From assembly GCA_002104905.1 (NCBI GenBank), contig MCFE01000481.1, positions 1-64,000 on the forward strand: 64,000 nt of DNA. The letters are read 5' to 3'. Under the pieces are notes generated by a model. That model was given only the letters and a program-made list of their open reading frames with translations, was not told the DNA's origin and did not search any database. This DNA comes from Basidiobolus meristosporus CBS 931.73. Taxonomy: Eukaryota > Basidiobolomycota > Basidiobolomycetes > Basidiobolales > Basidiobolaceae. Made by a program: the position numbers and the translations under genes. Shown piece by piece: positions 45,764-57,742 of the stretch (position 1 is its first letter; each line of letters opens with the position of its first letter).

Positions 45764-47011
45764 TCATCTTCTCCTGGGTTTTTTTCTCACAGGGATTACT
45801 ACTGAAGCATTTGGTAGTGACTCACTTTGCACACCTATACTACTTCCAGGCTGACTATCATCTTGGCTACTTGTGTATTTGTAGTCAGTATTTTGCCTCC
45901 TAGTTGATGACTGCGATGCTGCAGCTTGGCCGCGCTGAATCGCTCCGACTGAACTAACTGAACCGGCCTGTAGTGCCACGCGCTGACGCGTTCTTTTACT
46001 TGCCAAGGGCTCTGGTGGTTGAGGCACTTCATGTTGGTCATCATCAGTCAGTTCACCAGAAGTAACTCGCTGATGGTTGGGCAAAACGGCACGCACAGGC
46101 GCACCTTGACGCGTTGAGATGGCCCTTGGCTGAGTTTGATGGGATGCCGCATGTTGACGCAACTTGGTCCGCTCCAATGGACTTGTGTCTAAATGAGCAG
46201 TTTGCCGAGTTCTCGTAGTTTTGCTCTGAAGCGCGCACGTTGACCCGACGCGCGTTGACTCGACACGGGGCGTTCTGGTAAAGGTTGTTGGCGTGGTCTG
46301 GACTGACGTGCGCTGGCGCGCTGTGGTTGCAAGAGATGGTAGGGAATCCAGCGAGGTGTGCTGGCGCGATCTGGACGATGTTGCCCGCAGTCTGTATTCT
46401 TCCTCCTGAAGCTCACCATCTGATTCCTCAAGGTATTCACTTACCCTCTGTCTGATACTTTGGAGCTGTTGCCTGGATGAGTCCTGTGTATATTGCTCTC
46501 GGAAGCCACTTAGCTCTACTAATATATCACGTAGTACATTAGTCATTTGAGGCAAAAACTCATTCAAAATCTCTTTGGTTCCCAAGGTTAAGGCACAAAC
46601 GGACGCGTCCGGCCCGTACTGTGCAAATTGTGTGCGAAATTGTTCCCGCGCGGCTTCTTTGTCAAATCCCCTCACTCTCAGCTCATTCTTGATTTCAATA
46701 CTTGTCTTGTTATATATCTTTTTACATACATCGGCTGGCATCTTGATGTAGAACTCATGCTACAGCTTTCTACTCAAATTCTTCCATCTTTGTTGACTCT
46801 CTGAGGTATCTAGTTCTGCTAGATTAATCAGTAGTGCCCAAATATCTGTATGAAGGCTCATCATAGACACTTGGGCCATACTAAAATCATTTGGCAAGAA
46901 CTCAAATGGATCCGACATCGACTTTTCCAGTCCGGACCGCGCTTGTGAGCTGGGGGATGGGTTTTGTCTGGGTTGTACTAAAGATGAGTTGAGGCTTGGT
47001 ATGGGGACCAT
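45764..47011 (-). CDS. Harbinger-element accessory protein with one in-frame TAG
   Basis: Minus strand, 47011-45764, 415 codons in one frame, broken only by a TAG at 46760-46762 (context WKNLSRKL*HEFYIKMPADV). Without it the ORF continues for 331 more codons. The N-terminal part has SDPFEFLPNDFSMAQVSMMSLHTDIWALLINLAELD, then a helical segment (NELRVRGFDKEAAREQFRTQF). From about residue 190 comes a basic Ser/Thr/Gln/Arg-rich tail with at least six copies of a short RQ motif (SRSRQHTS, TARQRTSV, RTRQTAH, KLRQHAA, STRQGAPV, RTRQRVAL). PIF/Harbinger elements usually encode a second, DNA-binding (Myb/SANT-like) protein; this fills that place but I do not see a Myb motif. The TAG may be a C-to-T change of CAG. 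Confidence 0.6.
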
Positions 47012-47370
47012 AGCAACGGATTTGGATACTTATACAGCAGTATATTGGCATCAACCTAGTCTTATATGAAATATATATGAAAACTAATGTGATTGTTGAA
47101 TTTTCCATATATTATGCATGATACATCTCGGATTGCGTTGACACGGATCAGATCACATCAATCGCAGATTTCCTATTTGATTATAGACCTATGATTAAAG
47201 CATCAATAAAAGTACCAAGGCATTGTTTGCGGATGATTTTTGCGACATAATGATGGTATACATGGCAATTGATGGAGATTTAACCATAATGTGTTAAAAA
47301 TCAGATAAATAACGCGGATCGCACCAAATCAATTCAAACCGCCTTTATACAATCATCCATCAATTTTAAT

Positions 47371-48255
47371 ATGACTTACTCATCTGAATGGTCTTTTCTC
47401 ATCAATCCCATCACTACCACTGGATTTCCTTTTGACACACTGGAGGAGATCTATACCAAGTACTGTGGACCATCAACCCCAATCTACTCAAGGAGATCCC
47501 TTGTTAAGCTTCTCTGCTATTACAAGAACTATTGCCCTACAAGGTTTCATCCCACCATCCATGGCAACAAAAGTCCTAGAAGCTTTCATTCCCAGCTGAC
47601 AGCCATGGAGAACCACCTTGCAGAGGGTATGAATGACTTAGAGCAAGCTTGGAATACTAGGTTCAGAAGCTCCAATAGACTTCCATATCCCAGAGTGTTC
47701 AGCAACAGGTTCCATATCAGGAGTATTTTGGATACCTTCCCAGTGAGGATTAACAGACCTTCTAGAGGGCAGAGGCACTTTTATTCTGGCAAGTACAAGG
47801 CACACTGTGTGAAGTTTCAAGCACTATCTGACATTGAGGGCAACATCATCTGGTTTAGTGGGCCATTTGCTGGAAGTAGGCATGACAAAGCACTCTGGGT
47901 AGAGAATCATCCTGAATTCAGTAGAGGGGAGAAATGTATGGCAGACTTAGCCTATATAGGAGAGGATTGTCAGAGATTAGGATGTATTACAGCTTATAGG
48001 AAGCCAAGGAATGGTGTGCTTAGCAGGAAGCAGAAGCTCTACAATGAGATATTTAATCATTTCAGAGTGAGGGTAGAGCACACATTTGGATATCTGAAGA
48101 GATTCAGCATATTGGCAGGTAAATACAGAGGAAAGTCATATATAGGTGAAAACAGCAGGATAGGTAAAATAGTTAAGATACTTATTAATGCACAGTATGT
48201 TCATACAAGAAGACATCCACTGAGAGAAATGTGTCTGGAGCATTATGAAGAGTAA
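47371..48255 (+). CDS. DDE transposase, PIF/Harbinger (DDE_Tnp_4) type
   Basis: Uninterrupted 294-aa ORF, ATG at 47371. The DDE_Tnp_4 landmarks are in order: LDTFPVRINRP (first Asp, D121), RHFYSGKYKAHCVKFQALSD, WFSGPFAGSRHDKALW, CMADLAYIGE (second Asp, D192) and FRVRVEHTFGYLKRF (Glu, E236), followed by a basic C-terminus. It is slightly short but has the complete catalytic triad, so it may be functional. It would cut and paste the element and could mobilise the related MITE. It has almost no CpG, unlike the other half of the same element. Confidence 0.9.
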   Translation: MTYSSEWSFLINPITTTGFPFDTLEEIYTKYCGPSTPIYSRRSLVKLLCYYKNYCPTRFHPTIHGNKSPRSFHSQLTAMENHLAEGMNDLEQAWNTRFRSSNRLPYPRVFSNRFHIRSILDTFPVRINRPSRGQRHFYSGKYKAHCVKFQALSDIEGNIIWFSGPFAGSRHDKALWVENHPEFSRGEKCMADLAYIGEDCQRLGCITAYRKPRNGVLSRKQKLYNEIFNHFRVRVEHTFGYLKRFSILAGKYRGKSYIGENSRIGKIVKILINAQYVHTRRHPLREMCLEHYEE

Positions 48256-48449
48256 ATAAAGCAAGGAAAGCACTATTCTGAGCAACATAAGTAAGATTGA
48301 GTAAAATTACCAGTAACTGTATCATACCACTGGCATCATGGTAGAAATTATAGTGCCAGATACTGCCGTAGAGTGCCAGATTGATCCGGCACTATAAACA
48401 GGCTGGCACTATGTGGCACTATCCAACAGAACAAGTCTACTGTCCACAG

Positions 48450-51400
48450 GGCCTTTTTTGGATGTAGTCCTGCTTGTTGCACTGAATGTCAAAGTGAGCT
48501 GTTATCCAATTTTTCTTCTGTTGCCATCAATGGTGGGGTTTGGGGTGGAGCCAGACAACTTTGCTTTATTTTTTGGCAGCCTATATATGCAAGTGAATCA
48601 AACCAAAGGTGAAACAATGTTACATATATGTGTGCATGAGGTGCCACAGCTTTATTTATAATGCTTACCATGACTGGTCATCAGTAAATCTTACATTCAT
48701 ACAATGTATGTTCAATTTCTCAAATACAAGACTGTCTTAAGTTCAAAAGAGTATTGAACAAAAAGTGATATAATAGCATTAGGTTTTTGAAGGTCAAACT
48801 GTTTGCCTATGGACAAGGACACTTTAACTCAACACTGTAAGGAAAGAGCAAAAGACCATGTGGCTATTGTGGCAAATCTCTCAGCTATGAAGCATGCAGA
48901 CAGCATAGGAAGTATTACAAGGATCATGGCCAGTGTTTTGCCACCCAAGTCATATTTAGCCATTTATTGGTCACTACTGTGCCATCAGTATCTTGCCAGC
49001 CAGTTGATACTTCTATATTGGCACCTGGCCATCTTTGTCACCTTGCACAAACTGAGACAGGTGAGTTTGTGACGCCTTGAGGCTCACCTCATCATTCTGA
49101 ATATGGCATGCAGAGTGATAGCTCTGGTGAAGAAGGTTCACTGATGTATTTTGAGCCTATCTCCCCTAGCAACAGTACCATGTATGAGCCTGGTCAAATC
49201 CCTACATGCAATGAGGCAGCTCCCATTGAAACAAATGCCAAGGATACTTTATGGATCCAAGTGAGCCCAGTAGTCCATCTACTGGTGAGTGATGCAAAAT
49301 TGTGGCTAGAGAAGTGGTGTGTTTCCACTAATATCAATAATGGGGGCTTTGAGGATTTGTTACACTACTTGCCAAAATCATACCACAATGCCACTTACCA
49401 TGTACATGGTACAAGTGGACAACTCTCATGCAGCTGGCAACATATAATCCTGAAACTGTCCTGATTCTACCATATGTTAACAGTTGCATGGCATTCACAT
49501 CCAAAAATGCTACCATTGCAGCATGTCCAAATTGTCAGGAATCCATCACCATTGGGGGGAAACATTGTTCACACTCCTGGTATATTCCAGTCATACCCCA
49601 TCTGAGGAGGTGGATGCAGTCTGACAAGTATTGCAAAGCTATACAGTACCGCACTCAGTATCAATCAAGCACAAACATATCTCATATATTTGATGGCAAA
49701 CATTACAAACAGCTACGAAGCAAGGGCTACTTCAAAGGTATGTATGACCATGCCTTTGCTTTAGCACTTGATGGATACTCATTAAACAAGTACTCTACCA
49801 GCAAATCCTGCTGGCCATTGATTCTCATCAATCCAAATCTGCTGCCCATCTTACACTATCAGAGCAATAATCTTGTGGTAGTCTCACTGGTATCTGGGTC
49901 TTAGTCATTGTCTAACCTGGATACCTACCTGTATCCGTTGCTGGATGAGTTTTGTATGCTTTCCATCAGGATAGCAGTAAACAGCCATCATGTAAAAGCA
50001 CCTATTATTTTCTGCATTGGAGATACACAGCTATCAGCAAGATAGCAGGTTTTTCCAGGCACAATTGATGGTAGTGTTGTTGAGTGTGTGAGATACAGAG
50101 GATTTACGCCATAACTCACACACATTATAATTAATCAAGCCCCAGCACTTAGAAAATCATATTTCCACAGAGTGAATATCCAGAAGTCAGCATGCAATGC
50201 AGCAAAGTTGGCAAGCTATAAGCAGTTGGCCATAATATGGTATCAATTGGAAACTGGAGATACTTAAGTTAGAGGGTATCTGTTGGAGCAAAAGCTTTCC
50301 ACAGGGAGCAATGCATTTGCTTTTCAACAATATACCTATACTAATGACCAAGTTGTGCATGGGGCATTTCAAGCTAAATGAGCCCTTTGAGATACCAGAG
50401 AAATCTGAAAGAATAGGCAAGATATTATAGAGTATCTGCTACCCTCACTACTTCTCTTGGGCTCCAATTTATATTCATATGCATATGCAACAATACAAAT
50501 GCAAAGACTGGATGAGCCAGATATGTATTGATTCAAGTGGCATTCTGAAGCCATGCCTACCAAGAGTACATTGGAAGCATTGGGAGTCATATGTGGACAT
50601 ATTAGGAATATTTATCTAGAAGCAGATCACCAATGCCAACTTGACGCATCTACAGCTGTTGTGTGAGGAGTTTGTGATGGGATTTGAGTGGCTATAATAT
50701 AAGAATGAATTGGAACACATAGGTCTCTGCTGCTATTGTATCCATTCTCTACGCCATCTTGCACAGTGTGTGGAGAATATTGGGCCTTGCTTCACCTTTT
50801 GGGAGCTTCCTTATGGAGCAAATGTGTTGGCAGATGGGAAGATGGGTCAAGTTGCAGGCACTACCATATCCCAATCTCATCAAGACTACTACCTTCAAGT
50901 CCATCATGCATGTGATGAGTTGGCACATGGAGGACAGCCAGGAAGAGTAGAAAAATACTGAGGACAAATGTGCCCATGGAGACACCAATCCCTATGGCAT
51001 TAAGAAGCTAAGCAGCCCCAATGCATGAGTAATCAGTTAAGTAATGCAAAGTTGGGTTGTGTACAACAAGCAACTAATTTTTATCAGGAAAACTCTACCA
51101 AGGTATGCTGGATTTCTCATGGTCACAAGCTAACTTTGTCACCATTCAATACAAAATTCACACAAACAAAAGCCAGAGCACACCTATCAGGGGGACTAGA
51201 ATCCAGCAGGGAGAAGGAATAGATTGACTAAATATCAAGATGTTCTTTGCAGATTTTCAGGTGTTTTCATGGCAGAAGTGGCAACAACAAAGCATAAGTT
51301 TGCAAGATGTATATATTACCAACAGTACAAGGTATATGGCAACTTTGCAAGTATCACACTAAAAAGCCGCAAAGTTAAGGTGATAGAAATATGTAAATTG

Positions 51401-51460
51401 CGGCAGGTGTGCATGTTTGTAGAGGTTAATCAACAGGAGGCCATAGTTTTTTTTAAATAG
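48450..51460 (+). pseudogene. Tnp2-type transposase, copy B
   Basis: Starts near 48808 (MDKDTLTQHCKER), with a decayed CxxC finger. 49108-49500 carries the WIQVSPVVHLLVSDAKLWLEKWCVSTNINNGGFEDL part. 49428-49904 has a zinc-binding CPNCQES segment, then YDHAFALALDGYSLNKYSTSKSCWPLILINPNLLP and VVVSLVSGS. 50710-50961 and 51224-51460 carry the C-terminal blocks. Plus strand, with several stops and frame changes. The order matches Tnp2 (CACTA/EnSpm-type) transposases as I know them. Confidence 0.6.
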
Positions 51461-52000
51461 TGCCATTGAGTGCCAAAAAGGCATAGCAGACCTAAACTTG
51501 GCCACATAGTGTGAAACATTACTCTTCATTTTCATGCTAAGCAGCCCCTGTGTTTCACCCAATGTGCTGGAGAAAATCCATTTTTGATCTTTTTTTTGGA
51601 TCAATGTTGTTCAGGATGTGAAAGAGTACAGAAGGATTGAAGACATGCATCCGGTACTCTATACCCATGGCACTCTGAATCCAGCTCCTGTGGCTTGTAT
51701 CATGTCACAAAATGCATGGCACTATCTTGGTTTACTGGTACTATCTGGCACTATAAGTGCTTTATATAGGATTAACCTTAGGGCTAATATTTAAATAGGT
51801 GCATGTGTCAATGACATGCTCTACATCTCTGACTGGTGGTAGGCCTACTAGCTCAACTGTAAACATGTCAGAGTATTCATTCAAAAGAGTCTGGACCTTC
51901 AGGGGTGCTGGAGAAGAGGTATCCTCCTATAATACCTTCCTGAAGATCATCTGAGTACCTTTTCTAAATGCTCTACAGAGCTGTGTCTTGCTAAGCTCAC
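51461..52000. other. Repeat-derived DNA, not classified
   Basis: Follows the Tnp2 3' end. It includes GGCACTATCTT and GGCACTATAAGTGC motifs (51718-51760), similar to the subterminal motifs of the Harbinger element and MITE. No gene. Confidence 0.4.
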
Positions 52001-53800
52001 TTGTTTTACACACACTTAAATTGACAAAGTTGAAATCCAGTCTGGAAGATAATAGCTCATAGGTCTAATTGTCTTTCTGGATCTGAGTAGCATGGGTACT
52101 CTAGCTGATAAATGGATAACAACAAAATAGCCAGGTTTGTCCAAGTACAAGGTTAAACTTTTAGCTCCTAAATATATAGGCCTGAGGGTTTTCTTCATAG
52201 TCATTGATCTTCATTCTTACTGGCCAAGTAATAAAGTTGACTATGCAAGAGTTCCCATCACCTCTGGAGACTGAAGTTGACTTGGTAGGTTCTATTTTGA
52301 TTCCAGCATTTAAGGCAAATTGCTCCAACATGTACTCATGCAATGCTCCTGAGTCAATGATGATCTTGGCAGGTACTCCATTGATTACCCCATTCAAGTA
52401 TAATAGCTTTCCTGAGTCTGAGGTCATTTGGGATAGGTATTCTTCTGTCAAGTGGAAGGTCAGTTCTGCATCTTCTTCAAGTTCATCCTTCAGGTTACTA
52501 TGCTCAAGGGCTTCAATATGTTTGATGGTCCCTGTTGACTGGTGTCCATTTCTTCTCTGAGGGCAGTATTCTGCAATATGTCCTTGCTGGTGTCAATTAA
52601 AGCAAAGTCCTTTCTTCTTTCATTCTTCTGAGGTGATATTTGTCTGCATAATGCTTAATTTCATTGTCACTGCAGCTGATTGTCTTCTTTTGTAGTCATT
52701 GTGGCCTCTCCAATTAGTTATGTTGGGCTTTCCAACTCCAAGCATAGCTGAGTCATAGTCAATGGCAATTGAAATGGCTTATTCAGTAGTCTGAGGTCAT
52801 TGGTTATTTGCTTCCTTGCAAGTTCTTTCTTTCAACCCATTAATAAAGTTTTCAACTTGATCCAGGAGGCTCATTTGTCCAGTTTGTCCAAGTAGATATC
52901 TACATTCATAGATGTACTCTTAAACCATTCCTATCTGTCTGAGTGTCTTCAGCTTCTTTCTTAGTAGTGTTTGCTGGTGTGGGGGTTCAAGAACATACTG
53001 AACTTCCTGCACAAACTCATCCCAGGCAGAGATTGCAGAGAATCCCATCACGGTGTCTGACCTAAGTGTGTTGCTGTACCACTGTAAGGCTGCATCTGCT
53101 AAGTAAGAAGCTGCAAAATGCAACTTGCTCTCTGGAGCAACCCCTTTAACCTTAAAAGCTTCTTCAATCTGGAGGAGCCAAGTTCACAGGTTCTCATCAA
53201 TTCTACCATGGTTCTGGTTAACCTTTGCACAAAAGTAGCTCTTGACAGGGTTTTGTTGGTTCTAGGCCATGGTGGTCATTCCTTGGCACTGCTAGCTAAG
53301 GATCTGGAGTAACTGTTGCTATTGTGCCAGGATTTGTTGCATAGCCTCCTTGCCATTCTTGATTTTTGGACATCTTAAAGGAGGCTTCTTCTTCCTTCAG
53401 GGGGCAGGTTTTGGGTTATTGCTGCTATTAATATTAAAAGTCTTGATAATAAGAGCTGCAGAGGAATAGGGAGTTTAGCTAGTATTGTATTCACTAAAAC
53501 TTGACCTGATTTTGGTTGAGATTGCAGCAGCTTCTTATATACAATTTGCCAGATCAGTTGCTAACTAGTTATATTTCATAATGTAGGTTGTGGCTGATGA
53601 CTCATTTGATTGCATCATCATCACCAAATTAGATCCTACATGGTAAGTCTATTTTTGTCTGATATGGAACTGCTGATCCTTTGCTGATTAATACTACTGA
53701 TTTGATAGATAACACTAATATACTGATAGACTAAACATAAACCTAATTGATTTGACTAGAGACTGATTGAATTTAGACATTCAAGCGGTATATCATAATA
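52001..53800 (-). mobile_element. Ty3/gypsy-like element fragment (gag, protease, 5' LTR)
   Basis: Minus strand: 5' LTR at 53457-53800, then gag (53123-52920; HFAASYLADAALQWYSNTL...WDEFVQEVQYVLEPPHQQTLL, a Retrotrans_gag signature) and a retropepsin (52451-52161; LNGVINGVPAKIIIDSGALHEYM, with the D-S-G active site kept). No reverse transcriptase or 3' LTR is seen downstream, so it is truncated. Confidence 0.75.
53457..53800 (-). repeat. Gypsy-like LTR
   Basis: About 344 bp, plus-sense TGCAGAGG...ATCATAATA, matching 60867-61208 along its length. Confidence 0.75.
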
Positions 53801-54830
53801 ATTACTTCATGGCTGAAAGGTTTGCTACAATAGCCACATTGTCTTTTTTTTGTCTCTAACAGCAATGAATCAAAATAGTCTTTTCCATGGGGCAAGCAGT
53901 TTGATACTCCACAATATAACACTAACATATCATTTTTTTGTTAATACCCATGTGAACCTAAGACAGTCTTGTATTTTAGATACTGCACCTACATGAATGT
54001 AAGACTCAATGATCACCTGCCATACTAAGCCTCTTAATATTTAGTGATTACTGTGACTTTTTCACAGATATGAAGCCAATATTTTGCAACATTGATCAAG
54101 CCAGAACTGCTGCCAACAAGATCAAGAGCTTTAGGCAAGGAATCAAACCTGCCTCTCTGCTTGCTTCTAAGTTCTTTCCACTAGCTTTTCACTTGAGCCT
54201 TTGGGATGATGCTGCCCTGATGAGTCAGTTGCAAGATGAACTCAATGATGTAGTTGGAGACCTTGTACTTGTACTCCCTGGCTGAACCTCTGTGGGGGAG
54301 GCTATACATTGAGTAATCTAATGTGGCAAATGGCTTTTGTCAAAGAGCAGAAATTTCTACAGGTACATCAGCCCACCTCCTTCCCTGTAAGCCAGTCACC
54401 TAGTCCTAGGGCTAATGATCCTATACATGCTGACAGTGCCAAATACAAGAAACTCAAAGAGGTAGAAGATCTGAATGCCAACAAGCAAACCTCAGCCTAT
54501 ACTGTGGCCAGCCCAGCCACTTTGCCAAGTATTATCCCAACAAGAAGTCCAGCTTCAAACTTCTGCAGTCATCCAGTGAGCAATCTTCCCCTGAGTAGCT
54601 GAGAAACTCCTTGGCACAGTACCAAGGACAGGCTTGCCACTGGATCTTCCAATAAAAACTTGACACATTAAAGAAACATCATATGCTACCAAGTCCATTC
54701 AGTCCTTCAGAATGCCTGTCAACATCTGTTCCATTGACCAATCCCTTGACTGGAAACACAAAATCCCTACTGCCCTGAAATCCTGACCTGTCAAAGTAGA
54801 AGTTGTTGATAAACAGATCCTTCTCCTTTG

Positions 54831-55300
54831 GTGTTATGAATAAACACAAGGCCAGAGAGTAGAGCTAAGTAAGGCAGGACCAGGAATGACTTAGGTGTGG
54901 ATTAACACAGCAAGGTGGATTTTCAAGGCAAGGCTGATTATTCAAGACTTGTGTTTATCAGACCAAGGAGTACATAAGGGGTATAGAACTATATATACTT
55001 TTTGGCAATATGGATGCCAAGAGATATTAGCTAGTACTGATGGATTACTGCGGTGAGGCACAGTAACTCTCCTAAGATAGGAAAATATTAAAGAACATAC
55101 TAGAATGTCACATGGGGATATGTCAAGGGTCAGCTGATCATGTGAGTAGGTCATGTGACACACAATTATCATTCATGGTATTGAGCTATATAAACTTCAA
55201 AGACAAGCTTCCATAGTATGTTCCATTGTGCAATGCTAACTTGAAGCTTTCCAATAGCTGTTAGAATGTAGTAGAACATTCTAGATGGCACCAGGATTTC
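54831..55300. other. Unclassified segment inside the degenerate gypsy element
   Basis: About 470 bp without gypsy coding similarity. It contains an inverted repeat ATAAACACAAG (54839) / CTTGTGTTTAT (54949). It may be a separate small insertion or a linker; I cannot define its ends. Confidence 0.3.
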
Positions 55301-55929
55301 TTCACCAACTTGATTTGGATGAATCATGAAAGGTCAAGGATGTCATAGGTGCATGGTATCCAGTACTGTTGCCCATGATACATGTTTACTCCAGTTGTCC
55401 AGTACTCATAACCATCAGTCATCAGCCTTCCACACCATTTACTCTTCCCACTACTCTGTAGTCCTTGGAAATTCATGGCTAAATATCCATAACACAGCTG
55501 TCCAATGGAAGACCTAAACACCAGCACTTGCCAGAATCTTCAATACCAACTTCATAGTAGTACCTGACTCTTCAAGTATAGGAGTAAATTCTCCCAAGCC
55601 ACCTCAGACCCAGGAGTTGGTCATTGCTAATGGATGCCTCTTCAATGGAATACCTGCCAAGTATCACATGTTTTCCCATGTTGTTGACAAGAAGAAGGCA
55701 CAGCCACTCTCATTGCATAGTTCCTATGATTTAAGTCACATGTAGGCACCCAATCATCTTTGTCAAAATAAGACAGTACCCTAAGAATATGGGTAGACTT
55801 ACATGCACCAAACAAGATCATCAATAAAAAGCAGTGTTGTTAGCTCCTTATCAACACCCTGATGGATCAAATCTCTTCACTCAAAGTTCTTTCTAAAGTT
55901 GACCTCAGCAGAGCTTAAGAATGTGTCAA

Positions 55930-56336
55930 TTCAATCTTGGCAATGTATGAGAACTGCCCTCAGAAAAAGATACAGTCACTAGCCTATAAAGTTATACTGC
56001 TTAGTCTCATCAATGCCCTAGCTGTCTTGCAACACCTAATAAATGACATTTCCCATGCATACCTTGACCAATTTATGATTATCCACCTTGGTGATATCTT
56101 GCATCTATTCCAAGACTCAAGCTGCACATAAATGGCACATAAAGAATGTCTTGACAAAGCTTGACACAGCTGGCCTCTATGCCAAACTGAAGAAATGTGA
56201 GTTTTACCACAAAAAAGTTAAATTCCAAGGTTATCTTATAAGCTCAACTGGAACCTACATAAGCCCCAAGAAAGTAGGTGCCACCCAATCCTGCAAAAAT
56301 AACTGTTTGGTAAAAAAGGTGCAGTCCTTCCATTGA
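55930..56336 (+). pseudogene. Gypsy reverse transcriptase with altered active site
   Basis: Frames 55937-56131 and 56088-56336. NALAVLQHLINDISHAYLDQF matches the NAPATFQ block. The YxDD box reads HLGDIL, and HIKNVLTKLDTAGLYAKLKKCEFYHKKVKFQGYLIS is the conserved following block. The two parts are one frameshift apart. Confidence 0.8.
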
Positions 56337-56999
56337 TTTGACAGCTTCCACTATAAGTATATTACAAAGTACTCATAGATAGTCACCCTGCTGACAAATC
56401 TAATGCAGGGGAACCTTCCCTTTGCCTGGAATGAAGAACTCTGTAGGTCCTTTAATTCCATCAAGAGATTCTTCTTGGGAGCCCCCTGACTTGCCCACTC
56501 TGGCCTTGAGAAGTATTTTCTTGTAAAACTGTCATCTCCGACTGTGCCCTTGGTGCTATTCTTTCCCAGTACAATGACAAGAATGTGCTACACCCTATTC
56601 ACTGTATACTTGGAAATTTACTCCAGCCGATGTAGACTATGATATCTATGACAAGAAGCTTCTTGAAATCATTGTTACCTTTGAACAGTGACGTCATTGC
56701 CTTGACAGTGCAGCACAAAAGATCAAGATCTTCTTTGACCACAATGACCTTAAATACTTAAGCACCTCAAAAGTGCTAAACTGGAGACAAGCTAGATAGT
56801 CCTCCTTCTATCTAGCTGTGAATCTGTCATCACCTATAGCCCAGGTGTCAAACAAGGAAATCTTGATTCCCTGTCCAAAAAGATGGAGTATTCCCTTGAA
56901 GTTGGGGATGATGCCTGTTGGCAAATGAAAAACCTATAACTTACCAAAGACACTCTGAGCCCAAGCCAATGACATCAACAATTGCAAGTACCAACTGTT

Positions 57000-57600
57000 T
57001 ACCCCTGACCCTACCTTCCAGCTAGATATTATTCATTCTTGCCATGGTTCAGTGGCTGCAGGACATATTTGTGTTGCCAAAACCCTGAATGCAATTAAGA
57101 TAGACTTCTGGTGGCTGCAAATGATATTCCTTGGTAAGGAGTATCTTCAATCCTGTGATACTTATTGATAGGCAATGTCTGCCAGACACCAGCCAAAGGT
57201 ACTTTGCAAACTTTTGCCAATCCCTGATCAGTGATAGAAGGTAACTTCAATAGATCTTGTTATCAACCACTTAGAAACCAACCAACTCAACTCAGTCTTA
57301 GTGGTGGCAAATAGACTCACACATATGGCTCACTTCACTCACTATTCCATCAACATAGATGCCGAGGCAACTGCCCTCTTGGTAATCAAGAATATTTTCC
57401 GGCCCTATAGTATCCCTAGTGGCATTGCATCTGCCAGAACACCCCAGTGGATATCAAAATTCTCAAAGTACTTCATTCAATTTATTAGTATGCACATCAA
57501 GCTCTCAACTGCTTTCCATCCCCAGTCAGATGGTCATACTGAGAAAACTAACCAGATCATTAAGCAATATTTCTGGTGCTATATCTACTACTGATAGGAC
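57000..57600 (+). pseudogene. Gypsy integrase with altered active site
   Basis: A zinc-binding HH-CC region is recognisable near 57030-57180. 57301-57594 reads LVVANRLTHMAHF...SARTPQWISKFSKYF...LSTAFHPQSDGHTEKTNQIIKQY. The central Asp of the usual SDRGPQF is Ala (SARTPQW), so the domain is inactive. Confidence 0.8.
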
Positions 57601-57742
57601 AACTGGACCCAGCTCCTACCACCTGTAGAATTTGCCTACATCAACTTATGTCATAGTTCAACTGCTCTCTCTGCATCTTATGAGCACTACGGTTTTGATC
57701 TGCAATAGATACAAACAAGCCTTATGAGTCCCCTAACAGTGG

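Larger units (their letters stand above)
45021..48438. mobile_element. PIF/Harbinger-type DNA transposon, nearly intact, TSD ACT
   Basis: 3418 bp with inverted ends AGACTTGTTC/GAACAAGTCT and ACT at 45018-45020 and 48439-48441. The empty site GGCACACTGTCCACAGG is present in copy C at about 60366. It carries two divergent genes: a DDE transposase (47371-48255, +) and a second protein (47011-45764, -). The left half is rich in CpG and GC-rich motifs, unlike all surrounding DNA. Confidence 0.9.
41698..51460 (+). mobile_element. Tnp2/ORF2 DNA transposon, copy B (most complete span)
   Basis: Two head-to-head genes: ORF2 on the minus strand (about 45017 to 42030) and Tnp2 on the plus strand (about 48450-51460). 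Between them lies the start region CACTGTCCACAGGGCC, also seen at 60370. Insertions: a solo LTR (42650-43721) and the Harbinger-type element (45021-48438). Both genes carry many stops. Confidence 0.7.
54070..57640 (+). mobile_element. Ty3/gypsy retrotransposon, degenerate
   Basis: Plus strand, in order: gag (54070-54285; RTAANKIKSFRQGIKPASLLASKF...LWDDAALMSQLQDEL), a retropepsin region near 55600-55720, reverse transcriptase (about 55930-56340), RNase H and chromodomain-less linker in broken frames, then integrase (about 57000-57600). Every domain carries stops and both catalytic signatures are changed. No clear LTRs were found. Confidence 0.75.
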
